This document shows, in pieces, positions 8,643-17,077 of a stretch of 57,516 nt of DNA (within the stretch, counting starts at the first letter, position 1; each line of letters begins with the position of its first letter). The notes beneath the pieces were generated by a model that did not search any database, was not told the DNA's origin, and saw only the letters and a program-made list of their open reading frames with translations. A program made the translations under genes and the position numbers. Origin of the DNA: DASUMP01 sp036277635. Lineage in GTDB: Bacteria; Actinomycetota; Acidimicrobiia; IMCC26256; PALSA-610. Where the stretch lies: contig DASUMP010000067.1 in NCBI GenBank assembly GCA_036277635.1, positions 1 through 57,516 of the forward strand. The letters are read 5' to 3'.

Positions 8643-9776
8643 ATGCTGACGCCGTTCGACGACTACCCGATCCATCAGACGTCGGAGCCGATCGCGCACA
8701 CGCTGCAAGGGAGCTCGAACGCGTACGACCGCTACTTCTTCAACGGGTACTCGCGTGACGGGTCGCTCTTCTTCGCCGCCGCCCTCGGCCTGTACCCGAA
8801 CCGACGGGTGATGGACGCCGCGTTCGCGGTCGTGCGTGATGGTGAGGAGATCTCGGTCATCGCGTCGCGACGCGCGCCGCTCGATCCGACCGACACGACC
8901 GTCGGTCCGATCACCGTGCGCGTCGAAGAGCCGTTGCGCCGGCTCCGCGTCACCGTCGTCGACAACGACTCGGGTCTCGCTGCGGATCTCGTGTTCGGCG
9001 CGCGTTCGCCCGTCATCGAGGAACCGCGCTTCACGATGTACGACCACACGATCCCCGTGTTCGACTACACGCGCCTCACGCAGTGGGGTGCGTGGTCGGG
9101 GACGCTCACCGTCGACGGTGAGGCGCTGCCCGTCACGCCGTCCGAGGTGCTCGGGTGTCGCGACCGCTCCTGGGGCATCCGGCCGGTCGGACCGCAGGTG
9201 CCCGGTCCCAGCGCCTTCGGCCCCCAGTTCTTCTGGCTGTGGGCACCGCTCAACTTCGACGACGTCTGCGTCCACTTCGACGTGAACGAGCACGGCGACG
9301 GGCGCCAGTGGCACTCGGAAGGCTTGATGGTCCCGGTCCTCGACTCGCCGTCGGCGCCCGTCTACGGACCCGACGCGACGATCGACGTGATGGCGTCGGT
9401 CGCGCACGACGTCACGTGGCAGCCCGGGACGCGCCGCTCGACCCGCGCGACGATCCACCTCCAACCGCAGGCGGGCGACCGCATCAGCGTCGAGCTCGAG
9501 CCGCTCGCCACGTTCTTCATGCGGGGCCTCGGCTACCTGCACCCCGAGTGGGGGCACGGGCAGTGGAAGGGGGAGCTCGCGGTGCACACCGAGCGCTTCT
9601 CGACGACCGACGCCGCGCCACCGGGCCCGAACGTCGACCCGTTCCACCTGCACGTGCAGCAGGTCGTACGGGCGACGATGGGCGAGCACGTGGGCACCGG
9701 AGTGTTCGAACAGCTCGTGCTCGGGCCGTACGCCCCGGGCGGCTTCACCGACGTCCTCGACGGCGCAGCCGGTTGA
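8643..9776 (+). CDS. Conserved protein of AttH/CrtC-like (DUF7064-type) fold
   Basis: A 377-residue protein with no signal peptide or clear membrane segment and a regular alternation of beta-strand-like stretches. It has the look of the lipocalin-like AttH / hydroxyneurosporene-synthase (CrtC) superfamily, including RDRSWGIRPVG near residues 170-180 and FWLWAPLNFDD shortly after, where CrtC-like proteins have a conserved W-rich block. Members are often found beside lipid or steroid catabolic genes and may bind or act on hydrophobic molecules; no reaction is established. Its stop overlaps the TTG start of the sulfotransferase, so the two are co-translated. The start is a leaderless ATG behind TAGGCT. 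Family assignment is tentative. Confidence 0.7.
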   Translation: MLTPFDDYPIHQTSEPIAHTLQGSSNAYDRYFFNGYSRDGSLFFAAALGLYPNRRVMDAAFAVVRDGEEISVIASRRAPLDPTDTTVGPITVRVEEPLRRLRVTVVDNDSGLAADLVFGARSPVIEEPRFTMYDHTIPVFDYTRLTQWGAWSGTLTVDGEALPVTPSEVLGCRDRSWGIRPVGPQVPGPSAFGPQFFWLWAPLNFDDVCVHFDVNEHGDGRQWHSEGLMVPVLDSPSAPVYGPDATIDVMASVAHDVTWQPGTRRSTRATIHLQPQAGDRISVELEPLATFFMRGLGYLHPEWGHGQWKGELAVHTERFSTTDAAPPGPNVDPFHLHVQQVVRATMGEHVGTGVFEQLVLGPYAPGGFTDVLDGAAG

Positions 9777-10525
9777 TCGTCTTCGTCGGAGGCGTGCACC
9801 GCAGCGGCACCACGCTGGTGGCGCGCGCGTTGGCGGCGCACCCGGACGCGTCCGGTCTCGTCGACACCGGCGTCCCCGAAGACGAAGGCCAGCACCTCCA
9901 GTCCGTGTATCCCACCGGCGAGACCCACGGTGGACCGGGCCGGTTCGCGCTCGACCCCGCTGCCCACCTCACCGAAGCCGACGCCGGGGCGGATCACGCC
10001 GACCGCTTGCGGGCCGCGTGGGATCCCTACTGGGACACCACCCGCGCCGTGCTCGTGGAGAAGTCGCCACCGAACCTCGTGCGGTTCCGCTACCTCAGCG
10101 CGGTCTTCCCCGACGCGCGGTTCGTCGCCGTCGTGCGCCATCCGGTCCCGGTCGTGCTCGCGACGTTCAAGATGGCGCCGCCCGACACGTCGGTGCACAC
10201 GGTGCTGCGCAACTGGGTCGTCGCGCACGAGACGTTCCGCGACGACGAAGGTCACCTCGCGCGTGTGCGGGTCGTGCGCTACGAAGACTTCGTCGCCCAA
10301 CCCGCGTCCGTGCTCGACGAGCTGCACCGCTTCGTCGGTCTCCCGCCGCGCGCAACCGATCTCGACATCCGACCCGACCGCGACGCGCAGTATTCCCGAC
10401 AGTGGCGCGCGGCCACCGGTCGCGCCTCGCTCCGCCGCCACTTCCTGGCGCGCCGCTACGACGGGCGCGTACGGGCGCTCGGCTTCGGCTACTCGCTGCG
10501 CGATCTTCCCGGTGCGGCCGACTGA
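9773..10525 (+). CDS. Sulfotransferase family protein
   Basis: A 250-residue PAPS-dependent sulfotransferase. The 5'-phosphosulfate loop GGVHRSGTTL is at residues 6-15 and the 3'-phosphate block FVAVVRHPVPVVLATF follows in the middle. RVVRYEDFVAQP is another family block. It would transfer sulfate from PAPS to a hydroxyl or amine of a small molecule or lipid in the cytoplasm. The rare start TTG (9773-9775) shares bases with the previous gene's TGA, forming TTGA, and is the only start that gives the P-loop its usual N-terminal position. Co-translation with the AttH-like gene suggests a shared lipophilic substrate, which is inference. Confidence 0.88.
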   Translation: MIVFVGGVHRSGTTLVARALAAHPDASGLVDTGVPEDEGQHLQSVYPTGETHGGPGRFALDPAAHLTEADAGADHADRLRAAWDPYWDTTRAVLVEKSPPNLVRFRYLSAVFPDARFVAVVRHPVPVVLATFKMAPPDTSVHTVLRNWVVAHETFRDDEGHLARVRVVRYEDFVAQPASVLDELHRFVGLPPRATDLDIRPDRDAQYSRQWRAATGRASLRRHFLARRYDGRVRALGFGYSLRDLPGAAD

Positions 10526-10529
10526 GCGG

Positions 10530-11810
10530 TCAGCCGCGCACGGTCGAGAACCGGCATGGCATGCGCTTGATGCCGTGGATGAACGCCGACTGCAAGTAGT
10601 CGGGCTCGCCGCTCACCTCGATGTCGGGGAGGCGGCGCAGCAGCTCTTCGAACATGACGCGGATCTCGCGCCGGGCGAGGTTCGCACCGAGGCAGAAGTG
10701 CGGGCCGCCGGCGCCGAACCCGACGTGCTCGTTCGGCGAGCGGGTCACGTCGAAGCGGAACGGATCGTCGAACGCGCGCTCGTCGCGGTTCGCGGAGTTG
10801 TAGAACATCACGACCTTCTCGCCCGCGCGGATCTCCTGCCCTCCGACGACGGCGTCGCGACTGGCGGTGCGGCGGAAGTGGATGACCGGGGTGGCCCACC
10901 GCACGATCTCTTCGACCGCCGTGGGCGCGACGGCGTCGAAGTCGGCCAGCCAGATCGCCCGTTGCTCAGGGTGTTGTGTGAGCGCGAGCAGACCGTGACT
11001 GATCGCGGTGCGGGTGGTCTCGTTGCCCGCCACGACGAGCAGCAAGAAGAACGAGCCGAGCTCGCCGGTCGTGAGACGGTGTCGGCCGTCTTCGTCTTCC
11101 ACCTCCGCGTGCATCAAGGTGCTGGTGATGTCGTCGCGCGGGTTGTCGAGTCGGTCCTGGGCCAGCTCGAGGCCGTAGGTGAACAGCTCCATACCCGCGG
11201 CCATGAGCTCTTCGAGCGAGCTCACGTACTCGGGGTCACCCACACCGAGGATCATGTTCGTGAGCTCGAGGATCCGCGGCGTATCGGCACGCGGGATGCC
11301 GAGCATGTCGCAGATGATCTGGAGCGGCAGCGCCGCGGCGACCTCGTGGACGAAGTCGCACTCGCCGAGCGTCGCCACCCGATCGACGATCTCACGCGCC
11401 TGCTCACGCACGGTGTCTTCGATGCGCGCGACCTGCCGGGGTGTGAACCCCCGGTTCACGATCAGCCGCAGCTTCGTGTGCTTCGGCGCGTCCATGTTGA
11501 TCATCGAGCCGAGCCACTCGGCGATCTCGGGCGGGATGTCGCCGATGTTCGTACCCGGCGACGATCGGAACGTGTCGGGGTCGCGGCTGACCTGCATGAC
11601 GTCGGCGTAGCGGGTCAATGCCCAGAACCCTGGTCCGCGCGGGATGCGCTCGTCGGGGGTCTCGGGTTCGGCGTGGAACGACACCGGCGCCTCGGCGCGC
11701 AGCTTGGCGAAGACGCCTTCCCGGTCGGGGCGCATCCACACCGCGAGGTCGCCGAGGCGGATCTCGTCGAGGGTGAGCGTGGTGTCGGGGATCGGCACGA
11801 TCGTCGTCAC
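10530..11810 (-). CDS. Cytochrome P450 (CYP124/125/142-like)
   Basis: A soluble bacterial P450 of 426 residues. The I-helix oxygen-activation motif AGNETTRT is near residue 260, the K-helix ExxR (EEIVRW) near 302, and the heme-thiolate loop GFGAGGPHFCLGANLARRE puts the axial Cys near 372. INMDAPKHTKLRLIVNRGFT is the C-helix block shared with the actinobacterial CYP124/125/126/142 group, which hydroxylate methyl-branched lipid or sterol side chains. It closes a five-gene operon whose other members are beta-oxidation enzymes, so omega-hydroxylation to start side-chain breakdown is a reasonable role. No ferredoxin gene is adjacent; the nearest is at 40037. The exact CYP family needs a tree. Confidence 0.92.
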   Translation of the reverse strand: MTTIVPIPDTTLTLDEIRLGDLAVWMRPDREGVFAKLRAEAPVSFHAEPETPDERIPRGPGFWALTRYADVMQVSRDPDTFRSSPGTNIGDIPPEIAEWLGSMINMDAPKHTKLRLIVNRGFTPRQVARIEDTVREQAREIVDRVATLGECDFVHEVAAALPLQIICDMLGIPRADTPRILELTNMILGVGDPEYVSSLEELMAAGMELFTYGLELAQDRLDNPRDDITSTLMHAEVEDEDGRHRLTTGELGSFFLLLVVAGNETTRTAISHGLLALTQHPEQRAIWLADFDAVAPTAVEEIVRWATPVIHFRRTASRDAVVGGQEIRAGEKVVMFYNSANRDERAFDDPFRFDVTRSPNEHVGFGAGGPHFCLGANLARREIRVMFEELLRRLPDIEVSGEPDYLQSAFIHGIKRMPCRFSTVRG

Positions 11811-11837
11811 TGGACCTCCGGGCGTCGAGCTCGGATG

Positions 11838-12755
11838 CTACGACTCGAGCGTCGGCATGAAGGGCGGGACGCCGCGCTCGGAGCGCGCGAACAGCGCATC
11901 GGCGACCTCGTCGATGCGCGTGATCGTCCACGGCTTCTCGTCGGTCGATTCGGTGATCGGGCGCCAGCCGCGCAGCAGCTGGACCTGCCCGCCCTGCACC
12001 TTCACGACCTGGCCGGTGACCCCAGCGGAGAGGTCGCTCGCGAGCCAGCCCACCACCGCCGCGATGTTCTCGGGCGCGAACCGATCGAACTCGCCCTCCT
12101 TGGCGTTCATGAAGTCGCCCGCGACCGCCTCGGTGAGCCGCGTCCGGGCGACCGGGCAGATCGCGTTCACGCGCACGCCGAGCCGCTCGAGCTCGCGCGC
12201 CATCACGATCGTCATCGACGCGATCCCCGCCTTCGCCGCGGCGTAGTTCACCTGGCCGGCGTTGCCGTAGAGCCCCGATTCCGACGCGGTGTTGACGATC
12301 TTCGCGTTGGCGGGTTCGCCGGTGTCCTTCATCCGCTGCCGCCAGTACGACGCCGCGAACCGCGACGGCGCGAAGTGGCCCTTCAGGTGCACGTCGACGA
12401 CCGCGTCCCAGTCGGCCTCGTCCATGTTGAAGCTCATCTTGTCGCGCAGGATCCCGGCGTTGTTCACGAGGATGTCGAGCCGGCCGAAGCTCTCGACCGC
12501 CTGCTGGATCAGGCGTTCGGCGCCCGCCCACGACGAGACGCTGTCGCCGTTGACGACAGCACGACCGCCCGCGGCGGTGATCTCCGCCGCCACCTCCTGC
12601 GCGGGCGTCGCGTCGGCACCGTCGCCGCCGCTCGTCCCACCGAGATCGTTCACGACGACCGCCGCCCCCTCGGACGCCAGCAGCAGCGCGTGCGCGCGCC
12701 CGATGCCCCGTCCGGCGCCGGTGACGATCGCGACCTTGCCGTCGAACAGACCCAC
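11838..12755 (-). CDS. SDR, Hsd4A/MFE-2-like 3-hydroxyacyl-CoA dehydrogenase
   Basis: A 305-residue short-chain dehydrogenase. TGAGRGIG at 12-19 binds NAD, LVNNAG is near 97-101, and the active site is Tyr171-x3-Lys175 (NYAAAK), with TASESGLYGN preceding it. The insertion NDLGGTSGGDGADATPAQEV after the second strand and the overall layout match the (3R)-hydroxyacyl-CoA dehydrogenase domain of peroxisomal MFE-2 and mycobacterial Hsd4A, which acts on 17-hydroxysteroids and steroid side-chain hydroxyacyl-CoAs. The GTG start is preceded by GGAGGAG. It lies 12 bases after the crotonase gene and 27 before the P450 gene in the same operon. Function as a beta-hydroxyacyl-CoA dehydrogenase is well supported; steroid specificity is inferred. 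Confidence 0.9.
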   Translation of the reverse strand: MGLFDGKVAIVTGAGRGIGRAHALLLASEGAAVVVNDLGGTSGGDGADATPAQEVAAEITAAGGRAVVNGDSVSSWAGAERLIQQAVESFGRLDILVNNAGILRDKMSFNMDEADWDAVVDVHLKGHFAPSRFAASYWRQRMKDTGEPANAKIVNTASESGLYGNAGQVNYAAAKAGIASMTIVMARELERLGVRVNAICPVARTRLTEAVAGDFMNAKEGEFDRFAPENIAAVVGWLASDLSAGVTGQVVKVQGGQVQLLRGWRPITESTDEKPWTITRIDEVADALFARSERGVPPFMPTLES

Positions 12756-12767
12756 GAAGTGCTCCTC

Positions 12768-13565
12768 CTACTCTCCGGTGAACCGCGCGTCGCGCTTTTC
12801 GCGGAACGCGGCCATCCCCTCGACGAGGTCGGGTGACGTCGTCGCCAACGACTGGTGCAGTGCTTCGAGCTCGAGCGCGCGCGACAGGTCGGTCTCGAAC
12901 GTCGCGTTGAGGAGGCGCTTCGACAGGCCGAGCGAGCGGGTGGGTCCGGCGGCGAGTCGTTGCGCGAGCTGTTCGGCGGTCGACGCGAGCTCGTCGGCGG
13001 GCACGCATCGGTACGCGAGGCCGAGCGCGACCGCCTCGTCGCCCGCCGCGCCCTCACCGAGCAGCACCATCGCCTTGGCGCGGGGCAGCCCGACGAGGCG
13101 AGGCAGCAGGTACGCGCCGCCGGCGTCGACCGCGAGGCCCCATCGAGCGAAGCTCCACGCGAACTTCGTGGCGGGCTGCACGAGCACGAAGTCGCAGGCG
13201 AGCGCGAGGTGCGCGCCGGGTCCCACTGCGGTGCCCTGCACCGCGGCGACGGTGGGCTTGTCGAGCTCCCATAGTTCCCGCACGAACGCCTGCACGCCCG
13301 CGCGCAACGCCTCGGCGGTGGATCGCGGGTTGAAGTCGGGCCGTCCCGCGTGCGCGACGGTGGACGCGCCGAGGTCCATGCCCGCACAGAACGCGTCGCC
13401 CGTAGCCGTGACGAGCACGCAGCGCACGGCCGGGTCGGCGCGGAACGCGCGCACCGCGTCGACGATGCCGTCGCGCATCTCGGGGGTGAGCGCGTTCTTC
13501 GCGTCGGGCCGGTCGAGGACGATGCGGCCGACGTGGTCGTCGGTGACCTCGGTGCGCAGCGTCAT
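12768..13565 (-). CDS. Enoyl-CoA hydratase/isomerase (crotonase family)
   Basis: A 265-residue crotonase-fold enzyme. The first oxyanion loop is AFCAGMDLG and the second is GTAVGPGAHLALACD. The region AWSFARWGLAVDAGGAYLLPRLVG resembles PaaG-type isomerases, which use the aspartate of the (P/V)D(S/A)GG motif; the glutamate pair of classical hydratases is not evident. So it may isomerise or hydrate a double bond rather than act as a standard enoyl-CoA hydratase. It starts at an ATG overlapping the thiolase stop by one base (TGATG). Position in the operon, between thiolase and SDR, argues for a beta-oxidation step on an unusual acyl-CoA. Confidence 0.88.
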   Translation of the reverse strand: MTLRTEVTDDHVGRIVLDRPDAKNALTPEMRDGIVDAVRAFRADPAVRCVLVTATGDAFCAGMDLGASTVAHAGRPDFNPRSTAEALRAGVQAFVRELWELDKPTVAAVQGTAVGPGAHLALACDFVLVQPATKFAWSFARWGLAVDAGGAYLLPRLVGLPRAKAMVLLGEGAAGDEAVALGLAYRCVPADELASTAEQLAQRLAAGPTRSLGLSKRLLNATFETDLSRALELEALHQSLATTSPDLVEGMAAFREKRDARFTGE

Positions 13566-14743
13566 CAGGCGGGGTTGGTGGTGAGGATGTTCACGACCGA
13601 CACGCCTGAGCCGCGACCGCCGGCGTTGTGTTGGAGCGCGAAGCCGTTGCGGATCTGCACTTGGCGCTCACCCGCGTCGCCGCGGAGCTGCCACCAGCAC
13701 TCGGTGAGCTGGGCGACCCCGGTGGCGCCGATCGGATGCCCCTTGGCGAGCAGCCCGCCCGACGGGTTGACGGGGATGCGACCGGTGAGCGCGGTCTCGC
13801 CTTCGAAGCTGGCGACCCCACCCTTGCCCTTCTCGACGAAGCCGAGGTCTTCGATGTCGAGGATCTCGGTGATCGTGAAGCAGTCGTGCACCTCGGCGAC
13901 GTCGACCTGGTCGGGTCCGATGCCGGCCATCGCGTACGCGCGCTGCGCGGCGAGGCGGGTCGCGGCGAGCTCGGTGAAGGACGACTTCTCGTGAAGGTAC
14001 GGGTGGTCGGTGCCGACGCCGAAGCCGGCCACGTAGACCGGACGGTCGGTGAACTCCGACGCGCGGTCGGCACGCACGAGGAGCGCGGCCGCGGCGCCGT
14101 CGGTCTGCGGGCAGCAGTCGAGGAGGTGGAGAGGGCTGCACACCGCGGGTGACGCGAGCACGTCGTCGATCGTGATCTCGTTCTGGAAGTGAGCGTACGG
14201 GTCACGCGCACCGTTGAAGTGGTTCTTCACCGCGACCGACGCGAGCATCTCGCGCGTCGTGCCGAACTCGTGCATGTGCCGGGTGGCGAACGGCGCGAAC
14301 AACACCGGAGCGGTCTCGCCGCGGGTGAAGATCGGGTGACCCGACGCGGCGCGCGAGAGCAGCCCCTCCTCGGTCGACTTGTCGCGCATCTTCTCGACCC
14401 CGATGACGAGCACGACGTCGTGCACGCCGCTGGCGACCGCCATCGCGCCGACGCGGAACGCGTCGGATCCCGACGGGCACGCGTTCTCGATGCGGGTGCA
14501 GGGGATGCCGTTGAGCCCGATCGCGCTCGGCACCGTGTTCCCGCCGATGCCCTCCTGGCCCCAGAGCGTCCCACGCTGGGTCGCCACGAACGCGGCGTCG
14601 ACCAGTCGGGGATCGAAGCCCTTGTCGACGCCCGCCATGGCGGCCGCGAACGCGCCGGCGGCCATCTGCTCGTAGCTCTGGTCGAACAGCTCACCCATCT
14701 TGATGAGTCCGCCGCCCACCATCGCGACGCGGTTCCAGCTCAT
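13565..14743 (-). CDS. Thiolase, SCP-x/lipid-transfer type acetyl-CoA acetyltransferase
   Basis: A 392-residue thiolase-superfamily enzyme. The nucleophilic Cys89 is in IENACPSGSDAF, and the histidine of GHPIGATG is His336. A second block, ALQHNAGGRGSGVSV, replaces the CxG motif of classical thiolases, which is characteristic of SCP-x and Ltp-type enzymes. These cleave 3-oxoacyl-CoAs with bulky or branched chains. It is translated from an ATG that overlaps the end of the upstream DUF35 fusion gene (ATGA), and thiolases of this group usually need a DUF35 protein as partner. The pair plus crotonase, SDR and P450 forms a coherent side-chain degradation set. Confidence 0.9.
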   Translation of the reverse strand: MSWNRVAMVGGGLIKMGELFDQSYEQMAAGAFAAAMAGVDKGFDPRLVDAAFVATQRGTLWGQEGIGGNTVPSAIGLNGIPCTRIENACPSGSDAFRVGAMAVASGVHDVVLVIGVEKMRDKSTEEGLLSRAASGHPIFTRGETAPVLFAPFATRHMHEFGTTREMLASVAVKNHFNGARDPYAHFQNEITIDDVLASPAVCSPLHLLDCCPQTDGAAAALLVRADRASEFTDRPVYVAGFGVGTDHPYLHEKSSFTELAATRLAAQRAYAMAGIGPDQVDVAEVHDCFTITEILDIEDLGFVEKGKGGVASFEGETALTGRIPVNPSGGLLAKGHPIGATGVAQLTECWWQLRGDAGERQVQIRNGFALQHNAGGRGSGVSVVNILTTNPA

Positions 14744-16149
14744 GATGCGCTCTCCTCGACGTCGCGCACGGGTCGGGCCTTGAAGCCGTAGACCGGCACC
14801 CCGCGTTCGTGTGCGTACTTGCGCAGCACGAGCTCCACGCGGGTGCCGACCGCGAGCTCGCTGCCGTCGCCCGCGACCTGGAGCATCAGCCGGGCGCCGT
14901 CGTCGAGGTCGAGCACCGCGATCGGAAGGGGCGCGACGAACGGTGCCGGCATCGTCTGGTTCACCACGAACGTGTGGACCGTGCCGGCACGGGCCAACGC
15001 CACCGGCTCCAGCTTCGGTGCGCCACACGCGATGCACGTGGGGTGCACCGACGGCGGTGTCGAGATCGTCCCGCAGTCGATGCAGCGGCCACCGAGCAAC
15101 CCGAGCATCTCGTCGGCGCCGCGAGCGAACAGCGCGCTCTCCGGAGGCACTCCCATCGGGACCGTCTCGCCACCCGCGATCAGCTGGCGACGAGCGCGCA
15201 GCACGTCGGGGTACGTCGTGGCGATGTCGGTCTGCAACGAGCGACGCGTGCGCGCCGCGCCCGGGACGGGAGCGTCGGCGTCGATCGTCAGTCCGGTGGT
15301 GCGGCCGCCGCCCGCGGCGACGACCGCGACGATGCCCGCGGCGTCGAGCGCGGCGCACGCGCCGAGCAACGCGCTCGCCGCGCCGCAGTCGCCGACCTCG
15401 GCGATGACGGTGGCGGACTCGGCCGGCGCGGCGCCGACCGCCCGCGCGACGGCGTTGCCGAGGCGCCCGTCGGGATCGGGGAGCGACCACGCGCGCGGCT
15501 CGAAGACCGCGAGCTCGGTCGCGACCTCGGTCGTGGTCGGGAGGAAGATCTCGTCGCGGAACAGCCGTGCGTCGTAGAGGTCGCGCGTGTCGGTCTCGCC
15601 GTCGCCGCGGTAGCGATCGAGCAGTGGGCGGGTGCGCGTGACGCGGGCGACGAGCGCGGCGCGGCCGCCGCTGGCCGCGAGCACGAACGCGGCCGCGCCG
15701 GCACCGGTGCGGGGCTCGGCGGGTCCACCGGGTGCGGGGCGGAGCGCGTCGGACGCGACGACCAGGGCGACCCGCGCGGATCCCGCGCCGATCGCGTCGG
15801 ACGCGGCGAGGAGCGCTTCGATCCCCGCGTGCGGCGATCCCGCGCAGAGCAGGCCGGTCGAGGTGGTGGCGAGCCCGAGTGCTGCGGCGAGCACCGCGTG
15901 GCTCGGGCCTTCGGCGAACGGCGGTCGCGTGGTGCCCCACCAGAGGCCGTCGACGTGCCCGGGGTCGATCTCGGCGGCGGCGAGCGCGGCGCTCGCGGCC
16001 GACCACGCCAGCGTCAGGGTGTCTTCGTCGGGGGCGCACACCGCGACCTGGCCGCGCCCCGGTGGGCGGTTCCAGGCGGCGGCGACGTCGGCGGCGGCGA
16101 GGCGCAGCGACCCGGCGGCGGCGCCCACTCCGAGCACACGGGTCGGCAT
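14740..16149 (-). CDS. HMG-CoA-synthase-like domain fused to DUF35 zinc ribbon/OB fold
   Basis: A 469-residue fusion. Residues 1 to about 320 are thiolase-fold, like HMG-CoA synthase or KAS III, with Cys102 in STGLLCAGSPHAGIEAL at the expected active-site position. Residues from about 335 are a DUF35 module: a zinc ribbon with Cys356, Cys359, Cys372 and Cys375 (CIDCG...CIACG), then an OB-fold ending GVPVYGFKARPV. DUF35 proteins bind acyl-CoA for partner thiolases or aldolases. Carrying it on a second thiolase-fold domain, co-translated with a true thiolase, suggests a stable complex. First gene of the operon, behind the palindromic operator at 16180-16199. Start ATG 16149 with upstream GGGAG. 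Precise reaction unknown. Confidence 0.82.
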   Translation of the reverse strand: MPTRVLGVGAAAGSLRLAAADVAAAWNRPPGRGQVAVCAPDEDTLTLAWSAASAALAAAEIDPGHVDGLWWGTTRPPFAEGPSHAVLAAALGLATTSTGLLCAGSPHAGIEALLAASDAIGAGSARVALVVASDALRPAPGGPAEPRTGAGAAAFVLAASGGRAALVARVTRTRPLLDRYRGDGETDTRDLYDARLFRDEIFLPTTTEVATELAVFEPRAWSLPDPDGRLGNAVARAVGAAPAESATVIAEVGDCGAASALLGACAALDAAGIVAVVAAGGGRTTGLTIDADAPVPGAARTRRSLQTDIATTYPDVLRARRQLIAGGETVPMGVPPESALFARGADEMLGLLGGRCIDCGTISTPPSVHPTCIACGAPKLEPVALARAGTVHTFVVNQTMPAPFVAPLPIAVLDLDDGARLMLQVAGDGSELAVGTRVELVLRKYAHERGVPVYGFKARPVRDVEESAS

Positions 16150-16179
16150 GGCGAGAACTCCGGACGACGAGCGGGAGAA

Positions 16180-16199
16180 ACCTGACTGTAGCGTCAGGT
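16180..16199. promoter_or_regulatory. Palindromic operator, copy 2 (thiolase/P450 operon)
   Basis: This is the longest copy: seven-base arms ACCTGAC and GTCAGGT around TGTAGC, perfectly paired. The minus-strand -10 candidate TACAGT lies inside the palindrome, 30-odd bases before the ATG at 16149. A repressor bound here would block RNA polymerase for the five-gene operon 16149-10530. Confidence 0.65.
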
Positions 16200-16225
16200 C
16201 GCCGCGCCGGTCCGAGGCCGCTGGC

Positions 16226-17077
16226 TCAGCCGCCGAGCCCGAGCAGGCGTTCGCGCCGCACGGAACGGATGCCGCGCCACAGCGCGGCGATCGCGGCGAT
16301 CCACGACACGAGCCCGACGAGCCCGCCCCACGTGCGCGCCGACGCGAGCGACTGCGTCGAGAACCCGTACGCCAGCACGATCAACGGCAACGTGACGAGC
16401 GCGGAGGCCTGCTGCGCGGCGGCGGCGCTCGTGACGCGCGCGGAGATCGACAGGATCAGCGCGACAACGAGCACGAGGAACGGCGGCACCACCCACCCCA
16501 TCAGCACGAGCCAGTTCGTCGTGGGGAAGAACCAACCGCCGACGCCGGGTCCGATCGTGATGTTCACGATCAACGAATACACCGTGAATCCGACGGCGGC
16601 CGTCGCGTACCCGGGCAGGAGCGCAGCCAGGGCCTTGCCGAGGAAGATCTCGCGCTCGGACGCCGGGGAGTGCGCCAGGAACTCGCCGCTCCCGCGTTCG
16701 CGTTCGCCGATCAACGTGTGGGACCCGATCGCGGACGACACCGTCACAGGGACGACGATCGCGAGGGGCGCGAACAGGTACACGGCGAGTGCGTACGCGA
16801 TCTGGTCTTCGGGTCCCGCGCCTTCCAGGTCGTCTTCGATGGAGTCGGGAAGGACCCGTACGACGTCGCCGAGCTCGCGCGCGAAGTCTTGGCTGCGAAT
16901 CGACGTGATCGTCGTGAACAACACGAGGGGGATCACCATGTAGAACAGCGCAGCGACGATGACGAGCGGCATCCAGAAGTCGCGGCTGCGCCGGAGCTGG
17001 CGCAGGTCGGTGCGCGCGATGACCCACGCTCGCCCGGCGCTGCGCATCGGCGAGCCGTCCCTCGACGATGCGGTCAT
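16226..17077 (-). CDS. ABC-2 type transporter permease
   Basis: A multi-pass membrane protein of 283 residues. Hydrophobic segments include WMPLVIVAALFYMVIPLVLF, the AVYLFAPLAIVVPVTVSSAI stretch, ATAAVGFTVYSLIVNITI, VLMGWVVPPFLVLVVALIL, LVTLPLIVLAYGF and a last one near GLVGLVSWIAAIAAL. The cytoplasmic ERERGSGEFLAHSPASEREIFLGK block between them is the E-loop of ABC-2 exporters. It pairs with the ATPase encoded just upstream; the ATG at 17077 overlaps that gene's stop (ATGA), which is why it is preferred over the ATG at 17089. The complex probably exports a lipid, drug or natural product; substrate not evident. Confidence 0.9.
   Translation of the reverse strand: MTASSRDGSPMRSAGRAWVIARTDLRQLRRSRDFWMPLVIVAALFYMVIPLVLFTTITSIRSQDFARELGDVVRVLPDSIEDDLEGAGPEDQIAYALAVYLFAPLAIVVPVTVSSAIGSHTLIGERERGSGEFLAHSPASEREIFLGKALAALLPGYATAAVGFTVYSLIVNITIGPGVGGWFFPTTNWLVLMGWVVPPFLVLVVALILSISARVTSAAAAQQASALVTLPLIVLAYGFSTQSLASARTWGGLVGLVSWIAAIAALWRGIRSVRRERLLGLGG

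Noticed and set aside
10514..10537. Palindrome around the ends of the sulfotransferase and P450 genes
   Set aside because: The CTGA...TCAG core is simply the two convergent stop codons; the remaining stem is four pairs with a bulge. Not convincing as a terminator.
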